Assembly (NCBI RefSeq): GCF_026167665.1
Contig: NZ_CP098740.1
Location: 2,480,001 to 2,544,000 of the forward strand
Origin: Streptomyces drozdowiczii
GTDB taxonomy: Bacteria > Actinomycetota > Actinomycetes > Streptomycetales > Streptomycetaceae
Direction: 5' to 3'
Length of the DNA stretch: 64,000 nt
The translations under genes and the position numbers were made by a program. Shown here one piece after another: positions 26,694-35,862 of this stretch (positions within the stretch are counted from its first letter, which is position 1; each line of letters starts with the position of its first letter). The notes under the pieces were generated by a model that ran no database searches, was not told where the DNA came from, and saw only the letters and a program-made list of their open reading frames with translations.

Positions 26694-26812
26694 GCCACAA
26701 ACGTCCGCTCAGGATCAAGAAGGGTGGGGTCGGCCGCGACGGCGGCCCAGGCGTGCCATCGTCCACATGCGCGTATCACGGTACAGGGACCGGGGCGAGG
26801 AGATCTCCTCGG

Positions 26813-28053
26813 TCAGAACCAGTGCAGGCAGTGCGGGGAGACGTCGCTCGCGAACAGCGCGTCCGCGTGCGCGGCGGCGGCCGGGTCGTGCGCCCGGATG
26901 TGCCCGGCCCGTACGAGCGTGCTCGGGCGGGTGCCGCCGAGGTAGACCGAGCCCAGGTCCCGTACGTCCAGCGACAGGTCGGGCCGCCGGTCCGTGGCCA
27001 CGCACTCCGCCCTGCCGTCGCGCACGGTCAGCAGGTAGCGGCCGTGCTCGCCCAGGAACGGGTCGTCCACGTCCAGCACCAGCTCCCCGTCCGTGAACCA
27101 GCCGCGCGCCGTCAGCGCACGCGGTACGTCGAGCAGGCGCACCCAGAGCCAGTCGGTGTGGCCGCCGACCTCACCGGCCCGGACGTCCGCGAGCTGCCAC
27201 CGCAGCGGGTGCTCCGGCGGGACGTGCCGGAACACGACCTGGGAGACCAGGTCGTGCCCGAGGGCGTACCGGGCCAGGGCGGTGAAGGCCGCGTCGTCCA
27301 CGGCGATGGTCTCGTCCACGGTCAGGGTGCCGGACTCCGTCGAGTAGCTGGCGTAACCGTCCGGCGTGCCCTCCGCGTCCCGGTGCACGGCCACGTAGCG
27401 CGGGGTCCGGGCGACCGGCGGCTGGCCCGCGCCCAGCTCCCACCAGCGGTGCGGCCGGGACAGCGCGCCGGGCTGCGCGCGGCGGTACCGGTCGTAGACC
27501 GCTTCCAGGATCTCGCCGCAGTCGGCCCGCCGCAGCACCTCGACGGAGCCGGTGCCGGAGGTGCCCGTACCGCCGGATCCGCCAGAAGCGTCCCCCGCCC
27601 CCCGCGGCTCCGCCCACTCCCCCTCTGCCGCGCCACCGTCAGCCGCGCCGTCGACGTCGCGGGGCCGTACCCGAACCGCCCGTAGATCCGCGCTTCCGAG
27701 GCCAGCAGCACCGACAGGTACTCGCCCCGCTCCCGCACATCGGCGAGCTGCCGGCGCATCATCGCGCTGAGCACGCCGCGCCGCCGGTGCGAGGGCAGGA
27801 CGCCGACGGCGGTCACTCCGGCGGCCGGGACGGGCTCACCGCCGGGGAGGGTCAGCTCGAAGGAGTACGCGGCGGCCGTGCCCACGGGCTTTCCGTCCGG
27901 GGCCACGGCGAGCAGGGCGCGGTCCACCTCCAGCGCCGACCACCAGCGCCCGCCCTCCGCGACGGGGGTCTCCGGGAACTGCCCGAAGGCCGTGTGGACG
28001 GTCTCGACGAAGACCTCGAAGTCCTCGTCGGTCGTGGGACGGATCTCCATCAC
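26813..28053 (-). CDS. Eis-like GNAT acetyltransferase, apparent frameshift
   Basis: The N-terminal half reads from the GTG at 28053 (MEIRPTTDEDFEVF, acetyl-CoA loop PSHRRRGVLSAMM). The C-terminal half (VLRRADCGEILEAVYDRYRR to the sterol-carrier-like end HCLHWF) reads in another frame. One added base between about 27600 and 27640, where a GGGGG run occurs, joins them into 413 residues, the usual length of Eis-type enzymes (two GNAT folds plus a sterol-carrier domain). The family acetylates aminoglycosides or other amines. Last gene of the iron-uptake operon direction, 66 bases after the C39 gene. Sequencing error is the likelier cause of the break. Confidence 0.8.
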
Positions 28054-28119
28054 TGCCGTTTCTCCTCGGGTTCGGAAAGGGGCCCAGCGTACGGGTGGCC
28101 CCGCGCCGGGCGCACCGGA

Positions 28120-29172
28120 TCACTCGTGGGCGGTACGCAGGGTCACGGCCCCGCGGAAGTCCCCCGGCGCCATCCGCGACATCGCGTCCAGCGACGCGTC
28201 CGGCACCGGCAGCAGGTGGGCGTCGACCCAGGTGTCCCCGGTCGCCCCGTTGGCCCACGGGTCGTCGATCACCACCGCACCGGGCACGACCCCGTGGCAC
28301 AGCACCCAGTGCGGCACCTCGAACCCCTGCATCGCGGCGAGCGAGAGCAGCAGGAGTACGTGGTCCCGCCGGGCGATCGCGTCACGGACCGCGCTCAGCG
28401 GGAGGTGGTCCGGGTCGACGGGGACGCCGATGCGCTCGGCCTCCGTACGGGACACCCGCTGGAGCACCGCGCGCCACTCCTGGTCGCCCGGGGCCAGGTG
28501 GTCGAGCATGACCGGCCGGTCCGTGTCGAGGTGGACCGTGACCTTGGACGAGGGCCGGGCCCGGCGCAGGGCGACGCCCAGGCCGACGGGCTCGCAGGCC
28601 ATGAAGTTGGTCGCGTCCCGCCACAGCGTCAGCTCCGCCCGGCGGTCCAGCGCCTCGCGCGGCAGGACGCCCGCGTGCACCTGCGCGACGAGGGCGGTGA
28701 CGGCGCCGCAGCTGAAGTGGGTGGTCTGCCCGTAGTACGGGGGCGCGGTCACCGCGTCGCCGTTCAGCCAGCGGACGTAACCGGTGGCCGGCCCGTTCCC
28801 GCCCTCCGACTGCGAGAGCGGCGGGTCCAGGGGCGCGAAGCCCGCGGCGGCGGCCTCCTGCGGCGTGACCGTCCACCCCTCCCACTTCAGCTGTACGAGG
28901 CCCCGGTCGCGCGCGTGGGCGGCGACGGCCTCGATGACGGCCGGTACGTCGCCCACGGCGTCCACGATCTTCAGATACGCCGTGCCCGGGCGGGCGGTCA
29001 CGAGCGCGGCGCCCGTCCACTCCGCGCCGTCACCGCGCACGGCGACGAGGTGCGGGGCGTGGGCGGAGCGGTCGACCGCGTCCCAGCGCTCCGCCACCTC
29101 CGGGGGGACGAGCGGGGCCGGCGCGGTGCCGGGCCCGTACGGCACGGGCCCTTCTTGCGGGGAGGACGACAT
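28120..29172 (-). CDS. C39-like peptidase-family protein
   Basis: 350 residues. The first about 125 look like a degenerate GNAT fold (LVAVRGDGAEWTGAAL, RGLVQLKWEGWTV). The rest is a papain-like domain with Cys in THFSCGAVTA, His in VPHWVLCHGV and Asp in VVIDDPWA, the peptidase C39 triad arrangement. It lies 19 bases behind the siderophore permease gene and is probably co-transcribed, so it may process a peptide siderophore or related peptide, or act as a transglutaminase-like enzyme. That link is inference from position. ATG at 29172 with a GGAG site. Confidence 0.8.
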   Translation of the reverse strand: MSSSPQEGPVPYGPGTAPAPLVPPEVAERWDAVDRSAHAPHLVAVRGDGAEWTGAALVTARPGTAYLKIVDAVGDVPAVIEAVAAHARDRGLVQLKWEGWTVTPQEAAAAGFAPLDPPLSQSEGGNGPATGYVRWLNGDAVTAPPYYGQTTHFSCGAVTALVAQVHAGVLPREALDRRAELTLWRDATNFMACEPVGLGVALRRARPSSKVTVHLDTDRPVMLDHLAPGDQEWRAVLQRVSRTEAERIGVPVDPDHLPLSAVRDAIARRDHVLLLLSLAAMQGFEVPHWVLCHGVVPGAVVIDDPWANGATGDTWVDAHLLPVPDASLDAMSRMAPGDFRGAVTLRTAHE

Positions 29173-29191
29173 TCGAATGCTCCAGAGAGAG

Positions 29192-31300
29192 TCAGGCGCG
29201 GGACTGCTTCAGCACCCACACGAAGTACGGCGCGCCGACCAGCGCGATCATCAGCCCCGCCGGCACCTGGGAAGGGGCCGCGACGGTGCGCCCCAGCGCG
29301 TCCGCCACGCACACCAGCACCCCGCCGAGCAGCATCGCGACCGGGATCGTACGGGCCTGCCGGGCACCCACCAGGGAACGGGCTAGGTGCGGGGCGACGA
29401 GCCCCACGAAGCCGACGACGCCGATGGCGATCACGCTGAGCGCGGCCAGCACCGCGGCGATCGCCAGGGCCGCGAAGCGGGTGCGCTCCACCCTGACGCC
29501 GACGATGCGCGGGGTGTCCTCGTCGACGGCGAGCAGGTCGAGCCGCTCGCGCATGGCCAGCAGTACGGGGAGGCCGAGGGCCAGGGCCACGGCGACCGGG
29601 ACGGTGTCGGAGAACGTACGGCCGTAGGTCGTGCCGGAGAGCCAGGTGAAGATGCGGGGCGTGTTGTACGGGTCGGCGCGCAGCAGCAGGAACGTGGTCA
29701 CCGCGCTGAGGCCGTACCCCACACCGATGCCGATCAGTACGAAGCGGTCGGGCAGGAAGCCGCCGCGCCAGGCCAGCAGGGCGATCACCGCGAAGGTGGC
29801 GAGCCCGGCCGCGACGGCGACCGCGACCAGCACCGCCTGTCCGCCGCCGAGCCCCGAGGTGACGACGCCCGCGGCGCCGAGACCGGCGCCCGCCGTGATG
29901 CCGAGGATTCCGGGCTCCGCGAGCGGGTTGCGTACGGTGCCCTGCACCACGCATCCGGCGAGTCCCAGCGCCATGCCGGCGAGGACGGCGGCGGTGACCC
30001 GGGGCACCCGGTCGTCCAGGGCGGCCCCGATCAGGTCGGGTGCGGTGCCCTGGATCCAGAGCGCGATGTCCCCGGTCTTCAGCCAGAGGCTCCCCGCCAG
30101 GGTGCCGACGAGGGCGGCCGCGACCAGCAGGACCGCCGCGCCGGTCACGACGAGGAGGAAGGCGCGCCGGGACCGGGCGGCGACCCGGGCCCGCGGCGGC
30201 TGCTGGACGCGGCCGGTGTCGCGCAGCCGCAGCGCGAGGACCACGATCACGACGGAGCCGAGGAGCGCGGTGGGCACCCCGGTGGGGATGGAGGCCGCCC
30301 CGTCCGCCCCCTGCACCGCGCGCAGGACCGCGTCCGCGAGCAGGATGAGCAGCGCGCCGAGCAGGCCGGCCGCGGGGATCAGGAGCAGGTGGCGGCGGAG
30401 CGCGCGGACCCGGCCGGCGATCAGGCGGGCCAGGACGGGGGCGCCGAGGCCGACGAAGGCCATCGGGCCCGCGAGGGTCACCGAGGTGCTGGTCAGGAGG
30501 ACCGCGCAGACCACGGCGAACACGCGGGTGCTCCGGATCGGCACGCCGAGGGTGGCCGCGGTGTCGTCGCCGAGGTTCATCACGTCGAGCCGCCGGGAAA
30601 GGGCGAGGGCGGCGCAGAGCACCAGGACGACGAGGGGGATCGCGCGCAGCGAGGCGTCGATGTCGAGCTGCGAGAGCGAGCCGCTGCCCCAGGCGTAGAG
30701 GCCGGTGGTGTTCTGCTTGAACAGGATGAGGAGCATCCCGGTCGCGGAGTCCAGGGCCATCGCGAGCGCCGATCCGGCGAGGATCAGGCGGGTGCCCGAG
30801 GTGCCCGCCGCCCGGCCCGCGAGCAGCAGCACGAGCGCCGCAGCGACCAGGCCGCCGGCGAAGGCGACGACGCCCGAGGCCCACAGCGGTACGGAGAGGC
30901 CGAAGGCGGCGACGAGCGAGACGGCGAAGTAGGACCCGGCCGAGACCGCGAGGGTGTCGGGCGAGGCCAGCGCGTTGTGCGTGACGGACTGGAGGAGCGT
31001 ACCGGCGCAGCCGAGGGCGAAGCCGACCGCGACGCCCGCGAAGAGGCGCGGCAGCCGGGAGCCGGTGAGGATCTCGCCGACCGGAGCGCCGTCGGCGCTG
31101 TCCTGCTGCCCGGCGAGGTGGCGGACCAGGTCGCCGACGCCGACGCCCGAGGTGCCCTGGGTCAGGTGCCACAGGCCGACCAGGACGGTCGCGGCGAGGA
31201 GGAGTGCCAGGACGGCCGCCCCGGCGGGAGCGCCGCCGCGTTCCTTGAGCGGACGCGGGGGCGCTCCCTCGGCGGGTGGCGCTGTGCGTACGGCGCTCAC
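29192..31300 (-). CDS. FecCD-type iron-siderophore permease, two permeases fused
   Basis: 702 residues, twice the usual permease length. Residues about 25-345 and 365-702 are each a complete FecCD unit: GSRLPRLFAGVAVGFALGCAGTLLQ in the first and DDRVPRVTAAVLAGMALGLAGCVVQG in the second are the equivalent signature. About 20 membrane helices. Fused permeases of this kind (as in FhuB) act as a self-contained dimer with two ATPase subunits. The GTG at 31300 overlaps the stop of the binding-protein gene (GTGA), so the two are coupled. Confidence 0.95.
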   Translation of the reverse strand: MSAVRTAPPAEGAPPRPLKERGGAPAGAAVLALLLAATVLVGLWHLTQGTSGVGVGDLVRHLAGQQDSADGAPVGEILTGSRLPRLFAGVAVGFALGCAGTLLQSVTHNALASPDTLAVSAGSYFAVSLVAAFGLSVPLWASGVVAFAGGLVAAALVLLLAGRAAGTSGTRLILAGSALAMALDSATGMLLILFKQNTTGLYAWGSGSLSQLDIDASLRAIPLVVLVLCAALALSRRLDVMNLGDDTAATLGVPIRSTRVFAVVCAVLLTSTSVTLAGPMAFVGLGAPVLARLIAGRVRALRRHLLLIPAAGLLGALLILLADAVLRAVQGADGAASIPTGVPTALLGSVVIVVLALRLRDTGRVQQPPRARVAARSRRAFLLVVTGAAVLLVAAALVGTLAGSLWLKTGDIALWIQGTAPDLIGAALDDRVPRVTAAVLAGMALGLAGCVVQGTVRNPLAEPGILGITAGAGLGAAGVVTSGLGGGQAVLVAVAVAAGLATFAVIALLAWRGGFLPDRFVLIGIGVGYGLSAVTTFLLLRADPYNTPRIFTWLSGTTYGRTFSDTVPVAVALALGLPVLLAMRERLDLLAVDEDTPRIVGVRVERTRFAALAIAAVLAALSVIAIGVVGFVGLVAPHLARSLVGARQARTIPVAMLLGGVLVCVADALGRTVAAPSQVPAGLMIALVGAPYFVWVLKQSRA

Positions 31301-32361
31301 TTCTTGTCGAGTACGTCGACGTAGGCGTCGATCGCCTGCTCGTTGGAGCGGGGACCGCCGGCGCCCCAGACCCGGGCCGGGAAGGCGTGGGCGCGGCCTT
31401 CCTTCACGGCCGGGAGCTTCTTCCAGATCGGGTTCTTCCGGAGCGCGGCGACGTAACCGCCGGCGCCCTCGTCGTTGGCGTAGAAGAGGTTGGCGTCGCC
31501 CACCGCGACGAGCCCTTCGGCGTCCGTCTGCGCGAGCCCGTAGGCGGGGTCGACTCCGCCGTCGCCGTGCTCCTTGTTGACGCTGTTGGTCCACGCGGGC
31601 TTCAGGCCGAGTTCCTTGCCCAGTTCGGTGAAGAGGGCGCCGTCGCTGTAGGGGCGGACGGTGAGGTTGTTGCCCTCCAGCCAGCCGTCGAAGAAGACGA
31701 AGTCCTTCGTCGGCAGGTCGGCGTCGGTGACCTGCTGCTTGGCCTTGGCGAGGTGGGCGTCGAACTCCTTGAGGACCTGGTCGGCGCGCTCGGTGCGTCC
31801 GGTGGCCTCGCCGATCATGCTGAAGACCTGGCGCATGTTCCCGATCGGGTCCTTCGGGTTGGCGCCGCGCGTGGCGAGTACGGGGACGCCCCGCTTCTCC
31901 AGCTTCTTGATCATCTCGTCCTTGGCGTCGAACGCCTCCACGACGATGAGGTCGGGCTTGGCCGCGTAGAGGGTGTCGAGGTCGGGCTCCTCGCGGGTGC
32001 CGATGTCGGTCACCCCGCCGGGCAGCTTCTCCGCGCTGACCCAGGTGCTGTAGCCCTTCGCGTCGGAGACGGCGGTGGGGGTGACGCACAGCGTCAGCGC
32101 GTCCTCGACCTGCTGCCACTCCAGGACCGCGATGCGCTCGGCGGGCTTGTCGAGCTTCACCTGGCGGCCGACGCCGTCCGTGAGGGAGACCGGCCCGGTC
32201 GACGTGGTGGTGGTGTCGTCGGCGCAGCTCTTGGACGCGGGGGCGGCCTTGGCGCTGCTCTTGGCCGTGACGTCGTCGGCGTCGGTCGTGCCGCAGGCGG
32301 CGAGGGCGAACAGGGCGAGCCCCGAGGTGGCGGCGGCCGTGAGGCGGCTGGCGCGGTTCAT
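31297..32361 (-). CDS. iron-siderophore-binding lipoprotein
   Basis: 354 residues. Lipobox ending at Cys23 (ALAACG). The FepB/FhuD-like (TroA superfamily) fold is shown by VLEWQQVEDALTL, TREEPDLDTLYAAKPDLIV, and the C-terminal EGRAHAFPARVWGAGGPRS. It captures ferric siderophore outside the membrane and passes it to the fused permease. ATG at 32361. Confidence 0.94.
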   Translation of the reverse strand: MNRASRLTAAATSGLALFALAACGTTDADDVTAKSSAKAAPASKSCADDTTTTSTGPVSLTDGVGRQVKLDKPAERIAVLEWQQVEDALTLCVTPTAVSDAKGYSTWVSAEKLPGGVTDIGTREEPDLDTLYAAKPDLIVVEAFDAKDEMIKKLEKRGVPVLATRGANPKDPIGNMRQVFSMIGEATGRTERADQVLKEFDAHLAKAKQQVTDADLPTKDFVFFDGWLEGNNLTVRPYSDGALFTELGKELGLKPAWTNSVNKEHGDGGVDPAYGLAQTDAEGLVAVGDANLFYANDEGAGGYVAALRKNPIWKKLPAVKEGRAHAFPARVWGAGGPRSNEQAIDAYVDVLDKK

Positions 32362-32438
32362 GGAGGGTCCTCTTTCTCACATTTCCGAAGGTTGCGTCGG
32401 AGCGCCGCACGGCTGCTCCGGAAGGGGTGGCGGCCTCG

Positions 32439-33302
32439 TCAGATGAGGTGGCGCCCGAGGGGGTCGATGCGCAGCCGGCCCGTACGCGGGTCGAGGGCGA
32501 CGTCGACGCGGATGTCGTAGACCAGGCCGATGTTCTCGGCGGTGAGCACGTCGGCCGGGGCGCCCGCCGCGTGGATGCGGCCGGCGTGCATGAGGACCAG
32601 CGTGTCGGCGACCCGGGACGCCTGGTCGAGGTCGTGGAGCACGATGCCGACGGCGAGGCCGTGCCGCTCCACGAGGTCCCGCACCAGGTCGAGCGTTTCG
32701 AACTGGTACCGCAGGTCCAGGTGGTTGGTCGGTTCGTCCAGCAGCACGACGCCGGTGTCCTGGGCGAGGCAGGCTGCGAGCCAGACGCGCTGCATCTCCC
32801 CGCCGGACAGCTCCCCCACCTGCCGGTCCGCCATGTCCCGTACGCCGGTGACGCCCATGGCGCGGTCGACGGCGGCACCGTCCTCGGGGGTCGGTCCGGC
32901 GAAGCCGCGGCGGTAGGGGTGGCGCCCGAAGGCCACGACCTCGGCGACCGTCAGCCCCTGGGGCGCGGGCCGGGACTGCGAGAAGAGGGTGACCTCGCGG
33001 GCGAAGGCGCGGGGGCTGAGCAGGGCCGCGTCGCGCTCGGCCGCTCCGTCGGGGCCGCCGAGGGCGACCCGGCCGCCGTCCACCTGGTGCAGCCGGGACA
33101 GCGCGCGCAGCAGCGTGGACTTGCCGCTGCCGTTCGGCCCCACGAGGGCGGTCGCGCGGCCGGGCTCCAGGGTGACCGAGACGCCGTGGACGACCGGCTC
33201 GCCGCCGTAGCGCAGGACCAGGTCGCGCCCGTGGAGCGCGGCGGCCGGTGCGGCGGGGCCGTCCGGGAGTTTTCCGGCACGGCGGAAGGGGCTTGTGAAC
33301 AT
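32439..33302 (-). CDS. iron-siderophore ABC transporter ATPase (FecE type)
   Basis: 287 residues. Walker A GPNGSGKST at 55-63, Q loop FSQSRP, signature LSGGEMQR, Walker B VVLLDEP and the switch His in LHDLD. It powers the fused permease. First gene of the operon, 77 bases before the binding-protein gene. An iron-box-like sequence lies upstream at 33354-33372. Confidence 0.95.
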   Translation of the reverse strand: MFTSPFRRAGKLPDGPAAPAAALHGRDLVLRYGGEPVVHGVSVTLEPGRATALVGPNGSGKSTLLRALSRLHQVDGGRVALGGPDGAAERDAALLSPRAFAREVTLFSQSRPAPQGLTVAEVVAFGRHPYRRGFAGPTPEDGAAVDRAMGVTGVRDMADRQVGELSGGEMQRVWLAACLAQDTGVVLLDEPTNHLDLRYQFETLDLVRDLVERHGLAVGIVLHDLDQASRVADTLVLMHAGRIHAAGAPADVLTAENIGLVYDIRVDVALDPRTGRLRIDPLGRHLI

Positions 33303-33353
33303 GAGGGGTCCGGGTGATCGGAGGGGCGCGGGTGTGGGGCACCCCCCGTCGCG

Positions 33354-33372
33354 ACAACTAAGGGTTACCTAA
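33354..33372 (-). promoter_or_regulatory. DmdR/IdeR-type iron box (imperfect)
   Basis: The minus strand reads TTAGGTAACCCTTAGTTGT: the first half-site TTAGGT is perfect, the second is poor. It lies 52 bases upstream of the ATPase gene. Expected effect: repression of the uptake operon when iron is plentiful. Confidence 0.45.
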
Positions 33373-33397
33373 CTCGAAGAAGACTATATTCCGCTTG

Positions 33398-34285
33398 TCA
33401 GGCAGACAATCCGGCGTTCTCGCCACCCGATACGGAATTCCGGACATCCCGGGAGGCGGATTCCGCCGACCCGGAGAACGCGCCGGGCGTGGTTCCCATG
33501 ACGCGCCGGAAGGCCGCGATGAAGGAGCTGGGCTGCGCGTAGCCGAGCTGCTCGGAGACGGACATCACATCGAAGCCGTCGGACAGGAGCATCAGCGCCC
33601 GGTGCACCCGCAGCATCTGCCGCCACTGCGCGAAGGAGAGCCCGGTCGACTGCCGGAAGGCGCGGGTGATCGTGCGGTCGCTGGTCCCCAGCCACCGCGC
33701 CCACTCCTCCAGCGAGCGGCCGTCGGCGGGATCGTCCAGCAGGGCCTCGGCGATGGCGTCGATCCGGGGGTCGCCGGGCAGCCGCAGCGCCAGCTGGTGT
33801 TCCGAGGGTTCGATCACGTCGAAGACCACGGCCTCCGCCCGCAGCCGGGCCCCCTCGTCGAGGTCCGTGCGGGACAGGTGGGTCAGCAGCGATACGAGCA
33901 GCGGGGTCATCGCGATCGCCTTCGGCTCCCCGTACGCGAACGGCGTGCGGTCGGGCGCGAAGAAGGCGCTGTGGAAGCGGGCGCCCTCCGTCGCCCGGCC
34001 CGCGTGCACCACCCCGGCGGGCATCCAGAGCCCGTGCCCCTCGAAGACGGTGAAGACCCGGTCGCCCACCCGGGACGTCAGCGTCCCGCCGCGCACCCAG
34101 ACCAGCTCGTGCAGCCGGTGCGCGTGCTGGGCCCACTCCGTGGGCGCGGGGACGATGCGGAACTCGGCGACGACGGCGCCGGAATCCGTCGCCCGCTCGG
34201 GAGGCGCCCCGGCCCGGCGCACGACCGTGCCCGCCTCGCGCCGCCACAGCCCCGGGCTCACCTCAGGGGACTGCGACCGGACCAT
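33398..34285 (-). CDS. AraC-family regulator
   Basis: 295 residues. N-terminal cupin-like sensor (WVRGGTLTSRVGDRVFTVFEGHGLWMPAGVVH) and C-terminal double helix-turn-helix (RSLEEWARWLGTSDRTITRAFRQ, VSEQLGYAQPSSFIAAFRRVMG). It lies just upstream of the iron-uptake operon on the same strand and probably controls it, perhaps sensing the siderophore. The ATG at 34285 is chosen because a TAGACT box ends 7 bases before it and codon use upstream is poor; longer starts are open. Confidence 0.88.
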   Translation of the reverse strand: MVRSQSPEVSPGLWRREAGTVVRRAGAPPERATDSGAVVAEFRIVPAPTEWAQHAHRLHELVWVRGGTLTSRVGDRVFTVFEGHGLWMPAGVVHAGRATEGARFHSAFFAPDRTPFAYGEPKAIAMTPLLVSLLTHLSRTDLDEGARLRAEAVVFDVIEPSEHQLALRLPGDPRIDAIAEALLDDPADGRSLEEWARWLGTSDRTITRAFRQSTGLSFAQWRQMLRVHRALMLLSDGFDVMSVSEQLGYAQPSSFIAAFRRVMGTTPGAFSGSAESASRDVRNSVSGGENAGLSA

Positions 34286-34292
34286 ACGGGCG

Positions 34293-34298
34293 AGTCTA
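34293..34298 (-). promoter_or_regulatory. -10 box of a leaderless promoter (araC-type gene)
   Basis: TAGACT on the minus strand, 7 bases before the ATG at 34285. Confidence 0.5.
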
Positions 34299-34403
34299 AG
34301 CGGCCGCTCCGAACCGGTTCCCGTTGCGCCGTGTGGCATCGAACTCATCGCCAAGGTCGGCCAAAGCGCGTGTCCCGCACCTGATTCCGGCCTCCCGGCG
34401 ACC

Positions 34404-34409
34404 TACGTT
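34404..34409 (+). promoter_or_regulatory. -10 box of a leaderless promoter (DUF6542 gene)
   Basis: TACGTT, 6 bases before the GTG at 34416. Confidence 0.4.
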
Positions 34410-34415
34410 GTCCCG

Positions 34416-35053
34416 GTGGAGCAGCACAGGACACGTCCCCCGCAGCGCAGGCAGACCCGGCAGGCCCCGTTGTCCCCGTTGGGGGCGGCCAAGGCGGACC
34501 GCACGGGGGCCCTCGGTTACCGGGTGATGAGCGCGCCCGCCGGGCGGCCGGTCTCCCCCGCCGTGGGCGCCCTGCGCCGACTGCCCAATCCCCGGCTCAC
34601 CGGAATCGGCGCGGGGCTCTTCGCGGCCGCCGCGATGTTCCTGATCGGGTGCCTGGACTGGCTGCTGTTCGACGAGTCGCCGGTCGTGTTCGGCGTGCTG
34701 TTCCTGCCGGTCAGCGCGCTCACCGCGCTCTGGGTGCGGCCGGCGGACCTGGTGACCGCGCCCATCAGCGTGCCCATCGCCTTCGCGCTCGGCATCGCCC
34801 CCATCGCGGGCGGCGGCGGAGGGCTCGGCGGCCGGACCATGGCCGTCGTCACCGCCCTCGCCGTGCACGCCGGGTGGCTGTACGGGGGCACCCTCGTCGC
34901 GGGCCTCATCGCCTCCGTACGCAAGGTGCGGCTGATGCGGGCCCGGCAGCGGCGGCTGATGCTGGCCGCGCACACCGCCCGGCCGGCCGCCGCCGCGCAG
35001 GCACCGGCGGGCCGCACGGCGGGACGGGCCCCCGTCGGCCCTCGCAGCGCTGA
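34416..35053 (+). CDS. DUF6542-type membrane protein, apparent 3' frameshift
   Basis: Basic, Pro/Arg-rich N-terminus followed by about four membrane helices (LTGIGAGLFAAAAMFLIGCLDWLLF, FGVLFLPVSALTALWV, then APISVPIAFALGIAPIAGGG, and HAGWLYGGTLVAGLIASV) and an Ala/Arg tail. As sequenced the frame runs on without a stop through all of ppgK antisense to 36041. Adding one C to the CCCCC run near 35032 gives a TGA at 35051-35053, four bases from the ppgK stop, and a 212-residue protein. Such small membrane proteins are found beside ppgK in Streptomyces; function unknown. Confidence 0.75.
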
Positions 35054-35057
35054 GCCG

Positions 35058-35801
35058 TCAGTCCGAGGCCGCCTTCGCGGCCATCGCCGCGCCCACGATC
35101 CCCGCGTTGTTCTGAAGCTCCGCCGGGACCATTTCCGCCCGTACGTGCTCGATCAGCGGCAGGAACTTCTCGGCTTTACGGCTGATTCCGCCGCCGATGA
35201 TGAACAGTTCGGGCGAGAACAGCATCTCCACATGGGCCAGGTACTTCTGGACCCGGCGGGCCCAGTGGTGCCAGCCCAGGTCCTCGTCCTCCTTGGCCTT
35301 CGTGGAGGCGTGCTTCTCCGCGTCGTGGCCGTTGAGCTCCAGGTGGCCCAGCTCCGTGTTCGGGACGAGCTTGCCGTCGATGAAGAGCGCGCTGCCGATC
35401 CCCGTACCGAAGGTCAGCATGATCACCGTGCCCTTGCGGCCCCGGCCCGCGCCGAACGTCATCTCGGCGATGCCCGCCGCGTCCGCGTCGTTGAGCACGG
35501 TGACCGGGAGGCCCAGCTTGCCGCCGAGCAGCGAGCGGGCGTCCTGGTTGATCCAGCCCTTGTCGACGTTGGCCGCGGTGCGGGTGACGCCGTCCGTGAC
35601 GACACCCGGGAAGGTGATCCCCACCGGGCCCTTCCAGTCGAAGTGGCCGACGACCTCGGCCACGCACCCGGCCACGTCCTCGGGCGTCGCCGGGTGCGGT
35701 GTCAGTACTTTGTGGCGCTCCCGCGCCAGGTCCCCGCGGTCCAGGTCCACGGGAGCGCCCTTGATCCCGGATCCGCCGATGTCCACGCCGAAGATCTCCA
35801 T
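35058..35801 (-). CDS. ppgK: polyphosphate glucokinase
   Basis: 247 residues. ROK-family fold: phosphate-binding FGVDIGGSGIKGA at the N-terminus, catalytic Asp in LNDADAAG, TFGTGIGSALF, and ELGHLELNG in place of the zinc-binding Cys motif of other ROK kinases, which marks polyphosphate-dependent glucokinases. It phosphorylates glucose with polyphosphate or ATP. The ATG at 35801 follows TACCGT by 7 bases (leaderless); an in-frame GTG at 35810 is less likely. Confidence 0.95.
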   Translation of the reverse strand: MEIFGVDIGGSGIKGAPVDLDRGDLARERHKVLTPHPATPEDVAGCVAEVVGHFDWKGPVGITFPGVVTDGVTRTAANVDKGWINQDARSLLGGKLGLPVTVLNDADAAGIAEMTFGAGRGRKGTVIMLTFGTGIGSALFIDGKLVPNTELGHLELNGHDAEKHASTKAKEDEDLGWHHWARRVQKYLAHVEMLFSPELFIIGGGISRKAEKFLPLIEHVRAEMVPAELQNNAGIVGAAMAAKAASD

Positions 35802-35808
35802 GTGATCC

Positions 35809-35814
35809 ACGGTA
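35809..35814 (-). promoter_or_regulatory. -10 box of a leaderless promoter (ppgK)
   Basis: TACCGT on the minus strand, 7 bases before the ATG at 35801. Confidence 0.5.
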
Positions 35815-35862
35815 CGGGCACCCGGGCGCGATCACTCACGGAACGGCGCCCAAAGGGCCCGG

